Source: Glycocaulis albus (GTDB lineage: Bacteria > Pseudomonadota > Alphaproteobacteria > Caulobacterales > Maricaulaceae). From it: a DNA stretch of 56,859 nucleotides. How positions within the stretch are numbered: position 1 is the stretch's first letter; every line of letters begins with the position of its first letter. Location of the stretch: assembly GCF_014639075.1 (NCBI RefSeq), contig NZ_BMFS01000015.1:1-56859 (forward strand), read 5' to 3'. The notes under the pieces were generated by a model, which did not search any database, had not been told where the DNA came from, and worked only from the letters and a program-made list of their open reading frames with translations. Shown here piece by piece: positions 17,524 to 27,859 of this stretch. The position numbers and the translations under genes were made by a program.

Positions 17524-17535
17524 TGCGCCTGGTCC

Positions 17536-17904
17536 TTACTTCTTCTTGCCGGCAATCGGCTTGGCCGGACCTTTGCGGGTCCGGGCATTGGTGTGGGTGC
17601 GCTGGCCGCGAACGGGCAGACCGCGGCGATGGCGAAGGCCGCGATAGCAGCCAAGGTCCATCAGACGCTTGACGTTCACGGCCGTTTCGCGGCGCAGGTC
17701 GCCTTCGACCATGTAGCCAGCATCGATTGTTTCACGAATTTGAAGCACTTCAGCATCGGTAAGCTGGTTAACCCGTTTTTCAGACGGAATGCCTACCTTG
17801 TCACAGATCTCCCGCGCCATGGCCGGGCCGATACCGTGAATATAGCGAAGCGCAATCTCTACGCGCTTGTTCGTCGGAATGTTGACGCCTGCTATGCGGG
17901 CCAC
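17536..17904 (-). CDS. rpsM: 30S ribosomal protein S13
   Basis: A 122-residue S13 of normal length, with [20 protein letters not shown] at the N-terminus and [19 protein letters not shown] near the end. The start codon is GTG (17902-17904) with CAGGGAG about 9 bases before it. It lies in the small-subunit head and contacts the P-site tRNA. It is the first gene after the promoter in the adk-rpsM gap. No rpmJ gene lies between adk and rpsM. Confidence 0.98.
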   Translation of the reverse strand: MARIAGVNIPTNKRVEIALRYIHGIGPAMAREICDKVGIPSEKRVNQLTDAEVLQIRETIDAGYMVEGDLRRETAVNVKRLMDLGCYRGLRHRRGLPVRGQRTHTNARTRKGPAKPIAGKKK

Positions 17905-18017
17905 AACGCTACTCCCTGTTCAATATGCCGCGCGCAAAAGAAACCGGCACGTACAGGGCGCGACACACATTGCGCGCGCCTTGCCTCGTGGCCGGCCCCT
18001 CAGAGCGAAGGGCGCTT

Positions 18018-18045
18018 CTTATAGTGCCGATGCCATGCCCGTCAA
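18018..18045 (-). promoter_or_regulatory. Promoter for rpsM-rpsK-rpoA-rplQ
   Basis: On the minus strand TTGACG (18040-18045) and TATAAG (18018-18023) are separated by 16 bases, a good housekeeping promoter. Transcription would begin near 18011, about 107 bases before the rpsM GTG. It lets the alpha operon be transcribed independently of the long spc transcript. Confidence 0.75.
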
Positions 18046-18082
18046 CCGGGCTTTAGCGCCGCCACTCCACAAAACTCACTCT

Positions 18083-18113
18083 CCCGCACACATGCCTGAC
18101 GGCGCGTGTGTGG
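18083..18113 (-). terminator. Hairpin after adk, weak terminator candidate
   Basis: On the minus strand CCCACACA pairs with TGTGTGCGGG (one bulged C) around an inner GCC/GGC pair. The only T-run (TTTTG) starts several bases after the stem. It lies 4 bases past the adk stop, ahead of the rpsM promoter. Confidence 0.35.
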
Positions 18114-18116
18114 GCC

Positions 18117-18680
18117 TTATGCATCCAGCGCCGCGTTGATACGGGCGGAAACCTCATCCATCGAGCCCATCCCGTCGACATCTACCAGCTTGTTCTGGCC
18201 GGTGTAGAACGGAATCAACGGGGCTGTCTGGTCGTTATATGCCTTCAGGCGAACCTTGAAGGCCTCTACGGTGTCGTCGGCGCGGCCTTCCTCTGCCGCC
18301 CGCTTTTCCACCCGCGCGACCAGCTCGTCCTGGTCAACCACGAGGCGGATAACCTTCGCAATCGGGCTGCTGCGTTCGGCCAGCAGCCTGTCAAGCGCTT
18401 CGGCCTGGGGAACCGTGCGCGGAAAGCCATCAAAAATGGCGCCGCCAGCGGCTTCGGCGTCGGGCAGACGCTCGGCGATCAGCGCAATCACAATCTCGTC
18501 GGACACCAGCTCGCCGCGATCCATGATCCCGGCAACCCGGTTGCCCAGCTCGGTCCCGGCCTTGCGCGCATCGCGCAGCATGTCGCCAGTGGAAAGCTGG
18601 ACCCAGCCGCGTGACTGCACCAGGCGCTTGGACTGGGTGCCCTTGCCGGCGCCGGGCGGTCCGAACAGGATTATGTTCAT
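18117..18680 (-). CDS. adk: Adenylate kinase (short, LID-less form)
   Basis: A 187-residue enzyme interconverting AMP, ATP and ADP. The P-loop is GPPGAGKGTQ (residues 7-16), followed by STGDMLR and FDGFPRT. It lacks the long zinc-binding LID insertion, as in many alphaproteobacterial enzymes. It overlaps secY by 4 bases; secY-adk is the usual end of the spc operon in this group. Confidence 0.96.
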   Translation of the reverse strand: MNIILFGPPGAGKGTQSKRLVQSRGWVQLSTGDMLRDARKAGTELGNRVAGIMDRGELVSDEIVIALIAERLPDAEAAGGAIFDGFPRTVPQAEALDRLLAERSSPIAKVIRLVVDQDELVARVEKRAAEEGRADDTVEAFKVRLKAYNDQTAPLIPFYTGQNKLVDVDGMGSMDEVSARINAALDA

Positions 18681-20026
18681 CTCTTGCGGCCCCTCAGCTT
18701 CGTCTTCTTGATCAGGCCCTCATACTGATGGGCCAGCAGGTGGGACTGGATCTGGGAGACGGTGTCGAGTGTGACCGACACCACGATGAGAAGGGCCGTG
18801 CCGCCTATATAGAAGGGAATATCCAGCTCGGCGCGCAGTACTTCAGGCAGTACACAGACGAACGTCAGATAGGCAGCGCCGATCACGGTCAGGCGCGTCA
18901 GCACGAAATCGATATACTCGGCGGTGCGCTTGCCGGGACGGATGCCGGGCAGAAAGCCGCCATACTTCTTCAGATTGTCCGCCGTGTCCTCAGGATTGAA
19001 GACGATGGAGGTGTAGAAGAAGGTGAAGAAGATGATCATCGACGCATAGAAGATGATGAAGAGCGGCTGGCCCGGGCCGAGCAGCGCCGTCACCGTACGC
19101 AGCCAGTCCGGCCCGGTATCAGCCGAGAAGCCCGCAATCGTCGCCGGCAGCAGCAGGAGCGAGGAGGCGAAGATCGCCGGGATCACACCCGCGGTGTTCA
19201 GCTTGAGCGGCAGGAAGCTGGATTCCCCGCCCATCATGCGGTTACCGACCTGGCGCTTGGGATACTGCACCAGCAATCGCCGCTGCGAGCGCTCCATGAA
19301 GACGACAAACACAAGTACCGCGATAATGCCGAGGATCATCGCAATGATCAGGCCCGCCGAGAGATTGCCGGTACGGCCCTGCTCCAGCGTCTGGAAGAGA
19401 GCCCGCGGCATCTCCGCGATAATGCCCGCAAAGATTATCAGCGAGATACCATTGCCCACGCCGCGCGCAGTAATCTGTTCGCCCAGCCAGAGCAGCATCA
19501 TCGTGCCGCCGACGAGCGAGACCACAGCCGTAATGCGGAAGAACCAGCCCGGATCGATCGCAATGGTGGCGCCGGTGGTGGGATCGGGGTTTTCCATCGA
19601 GACCGCGATGGCAAAGGCCTGCAGCATCGCCAGAACGACCGTCAGGTAGCGGGAATACTGGTTGATCTGCTTGCGGCCCTGCTCGCCGCCTTCCTTCTTC
19701 ATGCGCTCCAGGCTCGGCACGGTGGCGGCCATGAGCTGCATGATGATCGAAGCAGAAATATACGGCATCACGTTGAGGGCGAAGATCGCCATACGCTCGA
19801 CGGCGCCGCCGGAAAACATGTTGAAGACGCCCAGAATGCCCTGCTGCTGCTGCTGGAAGGCTCCGGCGAATACGTCCGGGTCAATGCCCGGCATGGGGAT
19901 ATAGGTGCCAACCCGGTAGATGATCAGCACGAACAACGTAAAGAGGAGCCGCTTTTGCAGCTCCTTGGCGCGGGCAAACGCGCCGAAATTCATGTTTGCG
20001 GCAAGTTGTTCTGCGGCAGATGCCAT
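18677..20026 (-). CDS. secY: Protein translocase subunit SecY
   Basis: A 449-residue protein with ten predicted membrane helices. The plug and early segments (RVGTYIPMPGID), the SQRRLLVQYPKRQVG loop and the FYTSIVFNPEDTADNLKKYG cytosolic loop are typical SecY. It forms the protein-conducting channel with SecE (encoded at 45986-46282) and SecG. It lies between rplO and adk in the spc order. Confidence 0.98.
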   Translation of the reverse strand: MASAAEQLAANMNFGAFARAKELQKRLLFTLFVLIIYRVGTYIPMPGIDPDVFAGAFQQQQQGILGVFNMFSGGAVERMAIFALNVMPYISASIIMQLMAATVPSLERMKKEGGEQGRKQINQYSRYLTVVLAMLQAFAIAVSMENPDPTTGATIAIDPGWFFRITAVVSLVGGTMMLLWLGEQITARGVGNGISLIIFAGIIAEMPRALFQTLEQGRTGNLSAGLIIAMILGIIAVLVFVVFMERSQRRLLVQYPKRQVGNRMMGGESSFLPLKLNTAGVIPAIFASSLLLLPATIAGFSADTGPDWLRTVTALLGPGQPLFIIFYASMIIFFTFFYTSIVFNPEDTADNLKKYGGFLPGIRPGKRTAEYIDFVLTRLTVIGAAYLTFVCVLPEVLRAELDIPFYIGGTALLIVVSVTLDTVSQIQSHLLAHQYEGLIKKTKLRGRKR

Positions 20027-20114
20027 GGGCTGGTCTCGCTCCCTTGCGGTCCCGGTTAGGCCAGGACGGAATTGGACGGCTCAACCCATTTGGGGAGCCG
20101 TCCAGTAAACCGCA

Positions 20115-20591
20115 TCAGGCTTCGCTGTCTTTGGGCGCAGTCAGGGTGATGGACCCGCCTGCCTTCTCCACTGCAGCAATGGCGGGCTTGGAGGCGCCGG
20201 CTGCCGTGATCGACAGCTTGGCCTTGAACTCGCCGCCGCCGATCACGCGAACGCCGTCCTTGGCGCGGCGGATAACACCGGCCTTGACCAGCGCCTCAGC
20301 ATCGACAGCTGCCTTGGCGTCCAGCTTGCCGGCATCAACAGCCTTTTGCAGGCGGCCGAGCGTGACTTCGGTAAATCTGGAACGGTTCGGCTTGGTGAAG
20401 CCGCGCTTGGGCAGGCGCTGGTGAAGCGGCATCTGGCCGCCCTCGAAGCCCTTGATGGCCACGCCAGAGCGCGATTTCTGACCCTTGACACCACGGCCAC
20501 CGGTCTTGCCCTTGCCCGAGCCGATGCCGCGACCCACGCGGGTGCGTTCTTTCACCGCGCCGGGATTGTCCCGCAGTTCGTTCAGACGCAT
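20115..20591 (-). CDS. rplO: 50S ribosomal protein L15
   Basis: A 158-residue L15 starting [12 protein letters not shown], then the Gly-rich [19 protein letters not shown] tail that reaches into rRNA. The ATG at 20589-20591 is preceded by AAGGAG at 7 bases, so I prefer it to the ATG six codons upstream. Gene order rpmD-rplO-secY is conserved. Confidence 0.97.
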   Translation of the reverse strand: MRLNELRDNPGAVKERTRVGRGIGSGKGKTGGRGVKGQKSRSGVAIKGFEGGQMPLHQRLPKRGFTKPNRSRFTEVTLGRLQKAVDAGKLDAKAAVDAEALVKAGVIRRAKDGVRVIGGGEFKAKLSITAAGASKPAIAAVEKAGGSITLTAPKDSEA

Positions 20592-20623
20592 GACTATTCT
20601 CCTTATCAAGGACGCCCCGGCCG

Positions 20624-20815
20624 CTAGCCGCGCTCCTCGACGATTTCTACAAGGTGGGCGACCTTGGCGATCATGCCGCGCACAGACGGCGTATCCTCAA
20701 GCTCGCGCTGTTTGCCGATACGCCCCAGGCCCAGCCCGGTCAGCGTTTGCAGCTGGTCTTTGGGGCGGCGGATATGGCTGCCCGTCTGACGCACGATGAC
20801 TGTTTTCTTGGCCAT
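20624..20815 (-). CDS. rpmD: 50S ribosomal protein L30
   Basis: A 63-residue L30 with the conserved [14 protein letters not shown] and LGLGRIGK. It lies between rpsE and rplO with 11- and 32-base gaps. Confidence 0.96.
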   Translation of the reverse strand: MAKKTVIVRQTGSHIRRPKDQLQTLTGLGLGRIGKQRELEDTPSVRGMIAKVAHLVEIVEERG

Positions 20816-20826
20816 GGCCGGTATTC

Positions 20827-21423
20827 CTAGCTCTGGCTGTCGACGGCTTCAGGTGCGCTGGCACCATCATTCCGGCGGTTGACGATGTCAGCCACTTTCA
20901 GGCCGCGCTTGGACGCAACCGTGCGCGGGCTGTTCTGGCCCTTGAGCGCGTCGAACGTGGCGCGGATCATGTTGTAGGGGTTGGACGAGCCGACCGACTT
21001 GGCCACCACGTCCTGGACACCCAGGCTTTCCAGCACCGCACGCATCGGACCGCCAGCAATGATGCCGGTGCCCGGAGGCGCCGCACGCAGCGTAACCTTG
21101 CCCGCGCCCCAACGGCCATTGGCATCATGATGCAGGGTCCGGCCTTCGCGCAGCGGGATGCGCACCATGGTCTTCTTGGCTTCCTCGGTCGCCTTGCGGA
21201 TGGCTTCCGGCACTTCGCGCGCCTTGCCCTGACCGAAGCCGACACGGCCCTTCTGGTCGCCGACAACTGCGAGCGCGGCGAACTGGAAGTTCCGGCCACC
21301 CTTCACGGTCTTGGCGACGCGGTTGATGTGGACGAGCTTGTCGACGAGTTCGCTTTCCGGCTCCTCGTCGCGGCGGCGGCGGTCGCGTCCGCCCCGGCCT
21401 TCGCGTTGGTCTTCCCGAGCCAT
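20827..21423 (-). CDS. rpsE: 30S ribosomal protein S5
   Basis: A 198-residue S5. The N-terminus carries an extra charged stretch (about 20 residues rich in Arg, Asp and Glu) before the usual [16 protein letters not shown]; then [14 protein letters not shown] and [15 protein letters not shown] follow. S5 helps translational fidelity and the mRNA-entry helicase activity. An additional C-terminal acidic tail is present. Confidence 0.97.
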   Translation of the reverse strand: MAREDQREGRGGRDRRRRDEEPESELVDKLVHINRVAKTVKGGRNFQFAALAVVGDQKGRVGFGQGKAREVPEAIRKATEEAKKTMVRIPLREGRTLHHDANGRWGAGKVTLRAAPPGTGIIAGGPMRAVLESLGVQDVVAKSVGSSNPYNMIRATFDALKGQNSPRTVASKRGLKVADIVNRRNDGASAPEAVDSQS

Positions 21424-21432
21424 GGCGCTCTC

Positions 21433-21795
21433 CTAGAAGTTCAGGCCGCCCTCACGGGCAGCATCTGCGAGCGCCTTGATGCGCCCATGATAAATGTAAC
21501 CGCCGCGATCAAACACGACATCGGTAAGGCCCTTGGCCTTGGCGCGCTCGGCGACGAGCTTGCCGACAGCGGCAGCCGCCTCGACATTCGCGCCAGCGGG
21601 CTTGCCGCCGCGCACATCGGCTTCGAGGGTCGAAGCCGCCGCGAGCGTGGCACCATTCTGGTCGTCGATGATCTGGGCGTAGATATGCTTGGACGAGCGG
21701 AAGACCGACAGGCGCGGACGGCCGCCCGAGAACTTGGCAAGCCGCGAGCGCGTACGCTGCGCGCGGCGTTGCATCTTTTCGCGAGACGATTTCAT
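21433..21795 (-). CDS. rplR: 50S ribosomal protein L18
   Basis: A 120-residue L18 ([19 protein letters not shown]) with [20 protein letters not shown] and the closing [15 protein letters not shown] longer open frame continues upstream into rplF in another frame, but the ATG at 21793-21795 gives the normal L18 length. It binds 5S rRNA with L5. Confidence 0.97.
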   Translation of the reverse strand: MKSSREKMQRRAQRTRSRLAKFSGGRPRLSVFRSSKHIYAQIIDDQNGATLAAASTLEADVRGGKPAGANVEAAAAVGKLVAERAKAKGLTDVVFDRGGYIYHGRIKALADAAREGGLNF

Positions 21796-21809
21796 GACCT
21801 GACGGTTCC

Positions 21810-22346
21810 CTACTTCTTCTTGCCTTCTTTCCGGCGGACGTGTTCGCCGGCAAGACGGATGCCCTTGCCCTTGTAGGGCTCCGGCGGACGATACTTGCGG
21901 ATCTCGGCGGCGGTCTGGCCGACTTCCTGCTTGTTGGCCCCCTCGATCTTGATCTCGGTGGGTTTGGGAGCAGTAATCGTGATGCCGGGACGCGGCGTGT
22001 AGATCACTTCGTGGCTGAAGCCAAGCGACAGCTTGAGATCGCGGCCCTGCGCAGCAGCGCGGTAACCGACGCCGACCAGCTCGAGATTCTCCTCGAAACC
22101 TTCCGAAACGCCTTTCACCATGCTGGCGATATTGGCGCGCGTCGTGCCCCACATGGCGCGGGCGCGTGTGGACTCGTCGGCAGGCCTGACGACCAGCGAC
22201 TTGTCTTCGGCTTCACTGATGGTGACCAGGCTGGATACCACGAGCGACAACTCGCCCTTGGGACCCTTCACCTTCACCGTATCGTTGGCAACGGTCGCGC
22301 TCACTCCGTTAGGAAGGCCGACCGGCAATTTGCCCAGACGTGACAT
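21810..22346 (-). CDS. rplF: 50S ribosomal protein L6
   Basis: A 178-residue L6 ([15 protein letters not shown]) with the two L6 repeats, [20 protein letters not shown], and the late [15 protein letters not shown] motif. It binds near the sarcin-ricin loop. Order rpsH-rplF-rplR is conserved. Confidence 0.98.
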   Translation of the reverse strand: MSRLGKLPVGLPNGVSATVANDTVKVKGPKGELSLVVSSLVTISEAEDKSLVVRPADESTRARAMWGTTRANIASMVKGVSEGFEENLELVGVGYRAAAQGRDLKLSLGFSHEVIYTPRPGITITAPKPTEIKIEGANKQEVGQTAAEIRKYRPPEPYKGKGIRLAGEHVRRKEGKKK

Positions 22347-22360
22347 GGATCATGCCTCCC

Positions 22361-22759
22361 TTAGCTGATGTGGCAGAGAATCTCGCCGCCGACATTCTGG
22401 GCGCGGGCAGATGCGTCGCTCATCACGCCGCGCGGCGTGGAAACGATGGCAATCCCGAGCCCGTTCTGAACGAGCGGAAGATCCCTGGCCTTGGAGTATT
22501 CCCGGCGGCCCGGCTTGGAAACGCGCTTGATCTCGGAGATCACCGGCGCGCCTTCATAGTATTTCAGTTCGATTTCAAACTGCTTGAAGCCGTCTGCATC
22601 CACCGACTCTGAGTAGCCGCGGATATAGCCTTCTTCCAGCAGGACATCGAGAACGCGCTGACGCAGCTTCGATGCGGGCGTCACCACATTGGTGCGCCGG
22701 CGCATGAGCGCGTTGCGGATGCGGGTGAGCATGTCACCGAGCGGATCGATCATCGACAT
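22361..22759 (-). CDS. rpsH: 30S ribosomal protein S8
   Basis: A 132-residue S8 ([17 protein letters not shown]) with [14 protein letters not shown] and the C-terminal [15 protein letters not shown]8 binds the central 16S domain and in many bacteria represses the spc operon; no site was identified here. Confidence 0.98.
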   Translation of the reverse strand: MSMIDPLGDMLTRIRNALMRRRTNVVTPASKLRQRVLDVLLEEGYIRGYSESVDADGFKQFEIELKYYEGAPVISEIKRVSKPGRREYSKARDLPLVQNGLGIAIVSTPRGVMSDASARAQNVGGEILCHIS

Positions 22760-22772
22760 TGACTTGCCCTCC

Positions 22773-23078
22773 CTACCAGCTCGACTTGACCAGGCCTGGG
22801 ATCAGGCCATGGCTACCCAGCTCGCGAAGCGCGATACGGGACATTTTCAGCTTGCGGTAATACCCGCGCGGACGGCCCGATACCTTGCACCGGTTACGGA
22901 TGCGGGTGGGGGCCGAGTTGCGCGGCAGGGCAGCCAGCTTCAGCTGGGCCGCAAACCGCTCCTCAACGGGCAGCGACGTGTCGCGCGCTATCGCCTTCAG
23001 CGCCTGACGCTTGGCCAGATACTGCTTGGCCAGACGCTCGACGCGGGCATTACGCTCGGTTGCGCTCTTCTTTGCCAT
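22773..23078 (-). CDS. rpsN: 30S ribosomal protein S14 (long, zinc-free form)
   Basis: A 101-residue S14 of the C-minus type: no paired CxxC zinc motifs, with [19 protein letters not shown] near the C-terminus. The N-terminal extension is typical of this form. Confidence 0.97.
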   Translation of the reverse strand: MAKKSATERNARVERLAKQYLAKRQALKAIARDTSLPVEERFAAQLKLAALPRNSAPTRIRNRCKVSGRPRGYYRKLKMSRIALRELGSHGLIPGLVKSSW

Positions 23079-23129
23079 TCAATTCATCTCCTGCGTGCGG
23101 ACCCGGGATGGGTCTGCGTTCCTGCTGCG

Positions 23130-23690
23130 TCAGTTCGCGAACGGAAAGTCGAACTCGGCCAGCAGGGCCTTCGCTTCTTCATTGTTACGCGCGGTGGTGC
23201 ATACGACGATGTCCATGCCACGCACTTTCTCGACCTTGTCGTAGTCGATCTCCGGGAACACGATGTGCTCTTTCATGCCCATCGCGTAATTGCCGTTGCC
23301 ATCAAAGCTCTTGCCGTTGAGGCCGCGGAAGTCGCGGACGCGCGGCAGGGCGATGGTGACCAGACGGTCCAGAAATTCGTACATGCGGTCCTGGCGCAAG
23401 GTCACCTTGGCACCAATCAGCTGGCCTTCACGCAGCTTGAAGCCCGCGATGGACTTCGTCGCACGCGTGGCGACCGGCTTCTGACCGGCGATCGCTTCCA
23501 GATCAGCCAGCGCGCCCTGGAGCTTCTTGGAGTCCTGGGCAGCCTCACCAACGCCCATATTGATGACAATCTTGTCAATACGGGGAATCTGCATCTCGTT
23601 CTTGTAGCCGAACTTCTCCTTCAGACGCGCGCGGATCTCCTCGCGATAACGCGTCTTCAGGCGCGGCTCATATGTCGCGGTCTCAGCCAT
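23130..23690 (-). CDS. rplE: 50S ribosomal protein L5
   Basis: A 186-residue L5 with [36 protein letters not shown] and the [17 protein letters not shown] segment. It binds 5S rRNA. I use the ATG at 23688-23690, which overlaps the rplX stop by 8 bases; a longer upstream frame is only a shadow of rplX. Confidence 0.97.
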   Translation of the reverse strand: MAETATYEPRLKTRYREEIRARLKEKFGYKNEMQIPRIDKIVINMGVGEAAQDSKKLQGALADLEAIAGQKPVATRATKSIAGFKLREGQLIGAKVTLRQDRMYEFLDRLVTIALPRVRDFRGLNGKSFDGNGNYAMGMKEHIVFPEIDYDKVEKVRGMDIVVCTTARNNEEAKALLAEFDFPFAN

Positions 23691-23997
23691 TGAGGACCTC
23701 ACCAGATTTTTTCGCGACCCGGACCTTCTTGCCGTCACGCACCTCGAAGCCGACACGCGTCGCTTCGCCGGATTTGGGATCGGCAAGAGCCACGTTGGAA
23801 ACGTGGATCGGGGCTTCCTTTTCCTCGATACCGCCAGGCGTGGTCTGGGTCGGGCGGTTATGGCGCTTGACCATATTCACACCGGACACAAACACGCGGT
23901 TCTCTGACGGGACCACTTTCGTCACTTCCCCGGTCTTGCCCTTGTCGCGGCCCGCCAGGATGACGACCTTGTCGCCCTTCTTGATCTTTGCAGCCAT
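23683..23997 (-). CDS. rplX: 50S ribosomal protein L24
   Basis: A 104-residue L24 ([19 protein letters not shown]) with [17 protein letters not shown]. It is an early assembly initiator. It follows rplN with a 2-base gap and its end overlaps rplE. Confidence 0.97.
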   Translation of the reverse strand: MAAKIKKGDKVVILAGRDKGKTGEVTKVVPSENRVFVSGVNMVKRHNRPTQTTPGGIEEKEAPIHVSNVALADPKSGEATRVGFEVRDGKKVRVAKKSGEVLNG

Positions 23998-23999
23998 GA

Positions 24000-24368
24000 C
24001 TACAGCACCTCCGGCGCCAGCGAGATGATCTTCATGTGGTTCTTCGCCCGCAGCTCGCGCGGAACCGGGCCGAAGATACGCGTGCCGAGCGGCTCCATAT
24101 TGTTGTTCAGGAGCACAGCGGCATTGGTGTCGAAACGGATGACGGAGCCGTCGCGGCGCTTGATGTCGCGCGCGGTGCGCACGACGACAGCCTTGCGCAC
24201 GTCACCTTTTTTCACCCGTCCCTTGGGCGTGGCTTCCTTGACCGAGACGACAATGATGTCGCCTACGCCGGCATAACGGCGCTTGGCTCCGCCCAGCACC
24301 TTGATGCACTGCACGCGGCGGGCCCCGGAATTGTCGGCCACGTCCAGATTGGATTGCATCTGGATCAT
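24000..24368 (-). CDS. rplN: 50S ribosomal protein L14
   Basis: A 122-residue L14 ([19 protein letters not shown]) with [17 protein letters not shown] and the final [10 protein letters not shown]. It forms an intersubunit bridge. It is 47 bases downstream of rpsQ. Confidence 0.98.
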   Translation of the reverse strand: MIQMQSNLDVADNSGARRVQCIKVLGGAKRRYAGVGDIIVVSVKEATPKGRVKKGDVRKAVVVRTARDIKRRDGSVIRFDTNAAVLLNNNMEPLGTRIFGPVPRELRAKNHMKIISLAPEVL

Positions 24369-24415
24369 CGTGATCCTCCGTTAGAACTAGGAAACGACCT
24401 TCTCCAGACCCGGCC

Positions 24416-24652
24416 TCAAGCCTGGTCGGAGACGACCTCCCACCGCTTCAGCTTCGATTTGGGCGCACATTCCTGGATCAGGACGGTGTCGCCGACTTTC
24501 TTGGCGTTGGCCTCGTCATGGGCATGATAGTTTTTCGAACGCCGGACCGTCTTGCGAAGGAGCGGGTGCAGGAATGTGCGCTCCACCTTCACAACAACGG
24601 TCTTGGCCTGCTTGTCGCTGACCACGACGCCTTGCAGTACGCGCTTCGGCAT
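24416..24652 (-). CDS. rpsQ: 30S ribosomal protein S17
   Basis: A 78-residue S17 with [20 protein letters not shown] and [20 protein letters not shown]. It is a primary 16S rRNA binder. It lies 3 bases after rpmC. Confidence 0.97.
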   Translation of the reverse strand: MPKRVLQGVVVSDKQAKTVVVKVERTFLHPLLRKTVRRSKNYHAHDEANAKKVGDTVLIQECAPKSKLKRWEVVSDQA

Positions 24653-24655
24653 CGC

Positions 24656-24859
24656 CTAGCTCCCTTGCTTTTCGATCTGGCGCCGGCGCATGTCGGTCTT
24701 CAGGCGGGCAATGTCCTTGCGCACCTTGGAGAACCGCGCCGTGTTTTCCAGCTGGCCCGTGGCCTGCTGGAAGCGCAGGTTAAATTGCTCTTTTTTCAGC
24801 TTCAGGAGATTGTCCTGGAGCTGGTCATCGGTCATGGCGCGCACGTCTTGCATTTCCAT
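24656..24859 (-). CDS. rpmC: 50S ribosomal protein L29
   Basis: A 67-residue L29 ([19 protein letters not shown], then [17 protein letters not shown]). It is helical and close to the exit tunnel. It lies 4 bases after rplP. Confidence 0.96.
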   Translation of the reverse strand: MEMQDVRAMTDDQLQDNLLKLKKEQFNLRFQQATGQLENTARFSKVRKDIARLKTDMRRRQIEKQGS

Positions 24860-24863
24860 CGCG

Positions 24864-25289
24864 CTACTCAGCTCCCTGCTCGCCCGGACGGGTTACGACA
24901 CGGGTCTTGATCGGCAGCTTGGCGGCACCAAGGCGCAGCGCTTCGCGCGCGACTGCATCCGGTACACCGTCAATCTCGAACATGATGCGGCCAGGCTTCA
25001 CCCGGGCCACCCAGTATTCGGGCGAGCCCTTGCCCTTACCCATCCGCACCTCGGTCGGCTTTTTCGACACCGGAACGTCCGGGAAAATGCGGATCCAGAC
25101 GCGGCCGGCCCGTTTCATGTGGCGGGTGATCGCGCGGCGTGTTGCCTCGATCTGGCGCGCCGTGACGCGCTCAGGTTCGACCGCTTTCAGCCCGTACGAG
25201 CCGAAATTGAGCGTAAAGCCGCCCTTTGCGTTTCCGTGGATACGGCCCTTGTGGGCCTTCCGGAACTTTGTGCGCTTCGGCTGAAGCAT
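24864..25289 (-). CDS. rplP: 50S ribosomal protein L16
   Basis: A 141-residue L16 ([17 protein letters not shown]) with [20 protein letters not shown] and the arginine region near A-site tRNA. Arginine 81-type residues around MGKGKGSPE are the part hydroxylated by 2OG oxygenases such as YcfD in other bacteria. Confidence 0.98.
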   Translation of the reverse strand: MLQPKRTKFRKAHKGRIHGNAKGGFTLNFGSYGLKAVEPERVTARQIEATRRAITRHMKRAGRVWIRIFPDVPVSKKPTEVRMGKGKGSPEYWVARVKPGRIMFEIDGVPDAVAREALRLGAAKLPIKTRVVTRPGEQGAE

Positions 25290-25317
25290 CGTTCAAACTC
25301 CCTCTAGGGCCCTGGCC

Positions 25318-26022
25318 TTAGGCGTTCTGGCGGCCCGAACGGGTCCGCTGTTCGCCGGTTTCCTGAAGACGGCGCTCCTGGGCCATCGGATCGTGCTCCA
25401 TGATCTCGCCTTTGTAGATCCAGACCTTGATCCCGATGATCCCCATCGCGGTTTTCGCCTCGGCGAAGCCGTAATCGATATCGGCGCGCAGCGTGTGCAG
25501 CGGCACCGAACCTTCATTGTACTGTTCCGAACGCGCGATCTCCGCGCCGCCCAGGCGGCCGGCACAGATGATCTTGCAGCCCAGAGCGCCCATGCGCATG
25601 GCAGACTGCATGGACCGCTTCATCGCGCGGCGGAACGCAACGCGGCGCTCCAGCTGCTGGGCAATGCTGTCGGCAACCAGGTTGGCGTCGGTCTCGGGCT
25701 TGCGCACTTCCACCAGATTGAGGAACACCTCGGCGTCCGTCATCTTGGCGACTTCGCGGCGCAGCTTCTCGATATCGGCACCCTTCTTGCCGATCACCAC
25801 ACCCGGACGGGCCGTGTAGATGGTGATACGGCACTTCTTGTGCGGACGCTCGATGATGATCTTCGAGATCGACGCAGCTTTCAGCTTTTCCTGGAGGAAT
25901 TTGCGGATCTTCAGATCCTCATGGAGGAGCGTTGCATACTCTTCCCCACGCGCGAACCAGCGCGAATCCCAAGTGCGGTTGATGCCGAGGCGCAGGCCGA
26001 TCGGATTAATCTTCTGTCCCAT
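25318..26022 (-). CDS. rpsC: 30S ribosomal protein S3
   Basis: A 234-residue S3 ([20 protein letters not shown]) with the KH-domain [15 protein letters not shown] and the GLGCKI-type segment [20 protein letters not shown]. It belongs to the mRNA entry site. Its ATG overlaps the last base of the rplV stop (TAATG). Confidence 0.98.
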   Translation of the reverse strand: MGQKINPIGLRLGINRTWDSRWFARGEEYATLLHEDLKIRKFLQEKLKAASISKIIIERPHKKCRITIYTARPGVVIGKKGADIEKLRREVAKMTDAEVFLNLVEVRKPETDANLVADSIAQQLERRVAFRRAMKRSMQSAMRMGALGCKIICAGRLGGAEIARSEQYNEGSVPLHTLRADIDYGFAEAKTAMGIIGIKVWIYKGEIMEHDPMAQERRLQETGEQRTRSGRQNA

Positions 26023-26402
26023 TACGCGGCCTCCTCGACTTCGCGAACGACGATCGTCAGCTCGGAGAACGGCTTGAGAATCTTCGCACCGCGGCCGCGT
26101 GCGCGGGCCCGGAAGCGCTTCATGACAAGGTTCTTGCCGACATAGGCTTCCGACACGACGAGGCTGTCGATATCGAGGCCGTGATTGTTCTCAGCGTTGG
26201 CGATGGCCGACTCCAGAACCTTCTTCACGTCAGCGGCAGCGCGCTTGCGCGAAAAGGCCAGATCATTCAGCGCACGCTCGACCTTCTTGCCGCGGATCAT
26301 TGCGGCAACCAGGTTCAGCTTTTGCGGGCTGATGCGGATCATCCGCAGCTTGGCGCGCGCCTCGTTCTCAGCCACGCGGCGGGGATTGGTTTCCTTGCCC
26401 AT
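26022..26402 (-). CDS. rplV: 50S ribosomal protein L22
   Basis: A 126-residue L22 with [20 protein letters not shown] and the C-terminal beta-hairpin segment [20 protein letters not shown] that lines the exit tunnel. I use the ATG at 26400-26402, 4 bases after the rpsS stop, giving the usual length. Confidence 0.97.
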   Translation of the reverse strand: MGKETNPRRVAENEARAKLRMIRISPQKLNLVAAMIRGKKVERALNDLAFSRKRAAADVKKVLESAIANAENNHGLDIDSLVVSEAYVGKNLVMKRFRARARGRGAKILKPFSELTIVVREVEEAA

Positions 26403-26406
26403 CGCG

Positions 26407-26685
26407 CTACTTCCTCTTGGCTTTCTTGTCCGCCGCGTGACCGTAATAGGTCCGCGAAGGCGCAAACTCGCCCAGCTTGTGGCCGACCATGTCCTCGGAC
26501 ACCAGAACCGGAACGAACTTGTTCCCGTTGTGGACCTGGAAGGTCAGGCCGACAAATTGCGGCATGATGGTCGAGCGGCGCGACCAGGTTTTGATAGCCT
26601 GCTTGCGCCCGGCTTCGTGGGCGGCATCGGCTTTCTTCAGGAGGTATCCGTCTACAAACGGACCTTTCCATACAGAACGGGGCAT
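26407..26685 (-). CDS. rpsS: 30S ribosomal protein S19
   Basis: A 92-residue S19 ([19 protein letters not shown]) with [20 protein letters not shown] and [13 protein letters not shown]. It pairs with S13 in the head of the small subunit. Confidence 0.98.
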   Translation of the reverse strand: MPRSVWKGPFVDGYLLKKADAAHEAGRKQAIKTWSRRSTIMPQFVGLTFQVHNGNKFVPVLVSEDMVGHKLGEFAPSRTYYGHAADKKAKRK

Positions 26686-26702
26686 GACGGTCGGTCGCTC
26701 CC

Positions 26703-27539
26703 TTAGCGTTTCTTGCGCTCGTGGCGCGAACGGATGATGAATTTGTCGGTCGCCTTGTTACGGCGGGTCTTGCGGCCTTTGGTGGGCTTGCCCCAGGGGG
26801 TCACCGGATGGCGGCCACCGGAGGTACGGCCTTCACCACCACCATGGGGGTGATCGACCGGGTTCATGGCCACGCCGCGCACGGACGGACGCTTGCCAAG
26901 ATGGCGGTTGCGGCCGGCCTTGCCCAGATTGATGTTAAGGTGATCGGAGTTCGACACCGCACCAATCGTGGCCATGCAGTTCTCATTCACCTTGCGCAGC
27001 TCGCCGCTCATCAGGCGGACCTGGGCGTAGCCGGCTTCGCGGCCGACCAGCTGGGCATAGGCACCGGCAGAGCGGGCAATCTGGCCGCCCTTTTCCGGCT
27101 TCATCTCCACATTGTGGATGATGGTGCCCACCGGAATGGTCTTCAGCGGCATGGCATTGCCCGGCTTCACGTCCGCCTTGGCGCTGGCGATCACGCGATC
27201 ACCTGCGGCCAGGCGCTGCGGCGCCAGGATATAGGCCAGCTCGCCGTCCTCATACTTGATGAGGGCGATGAATGCTGTGCGGTTGGGATCATATTCCAGC
27301 CGCTCGACCGTGGCAGGCACGTCGAACTTGCGGCGCTTGAAATCGATCAGCCGGTAGAGCTTCTTGGCTCCACCACCGCGGCGGCGGGCGGTGATGCGCC
27401 CGGTATTGTTACGCCCGCCCGTGCGGCGCAGGCCTTCGACCAGCGTCTTTTCCGGCTTGCCAGCGTGCAGCTCGGACCGGTCCACCAGCACAAGAGCGCG
27501 GCGGCCAGGCGAGGTCGGCTTGAATGTCTTCAGCGCCAT
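26703..27539 (-). CDS. rplB: 50S ribosomal protein L2
   Basis: A 278-residue L2 with [20 protein letters not shown] near the N-terminus and the peptidyl-transferase-associated [19 protein letters not shown] segment near the C-terminus, including the conserved histidine. It is required for subunit joining. Confidence 0.98.
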   Translation of the reverse strand: MALKTFKPTSPGRRALVLVDRSELHAGKPEKTLVEGLRRTGGRNNTGRITARRRGGGAKKLYRLIDFKRRKFDVPATVERLEYDPNRTAFIALIKYEDGELAYILAPQRLAAGDRVIASAKADVKPGNAMPLKTIPVGTIIHNVEMKPEKGGQIARSAGAYAQLVGREAGYAQVRLMSGELRKVNENCMATIGAVSNSDHLNINLGKAGRNRHLGKRPSVRGVAMNPVDHPHGGGEGRTSGGRHPVTPWGKPTKGRKTRRNKATDKFIIRSRHERKKR

Positions 27540-27565
27540 GGTTCAAACTCCTTCAAGCGCGCGCC

Positions 27566-27859
27566 CTAAAGGCCCGTGCTCACGTCGATGGAATGGCCCT
27601 CTTCAAGGGTCACCACCGCTTTTTTCATATCGTCGCGACGGCCTTCAATGCCCCGGAAGCGCTTGGTCTTGCCCTTCTGACGCAGCGTGTTGACCGCTTT
27701 CACCTTGACCTTGAACAGCGCTTCAACGGCCTCGGTGATGTCCTTCTTCGTCGCGGTCAGCGGGACTTTAAACACAACCTTGTTCTCTTCAGAGAGCAGG
27801 GTCGCCTTCTCGGTGATCACCGGCGCGATAATCGTGTCGTAGTGCTTGGGCGAAGCCAT
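27566..27859 (-). CDS. rplW: 50S ribosomal protein L23
   Basis: A 97-residue L23 ([20 protein letters not shown]) with [16 protein letters not shown]. It is the docking site for trigger factor and SRP. Its ATG overlaps the rplD stop by one base (TAATG). Confidence 0.97.
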   Translation of the reverse strand: MASPKHYDTIIAPVITEKATLLSEENKVVFKVPLTATKKDITEAVEALFKVKVKAVNTLRQKGKTKRFRGIEGRRDDMKKAVVTLEEGHSIDVSTGL

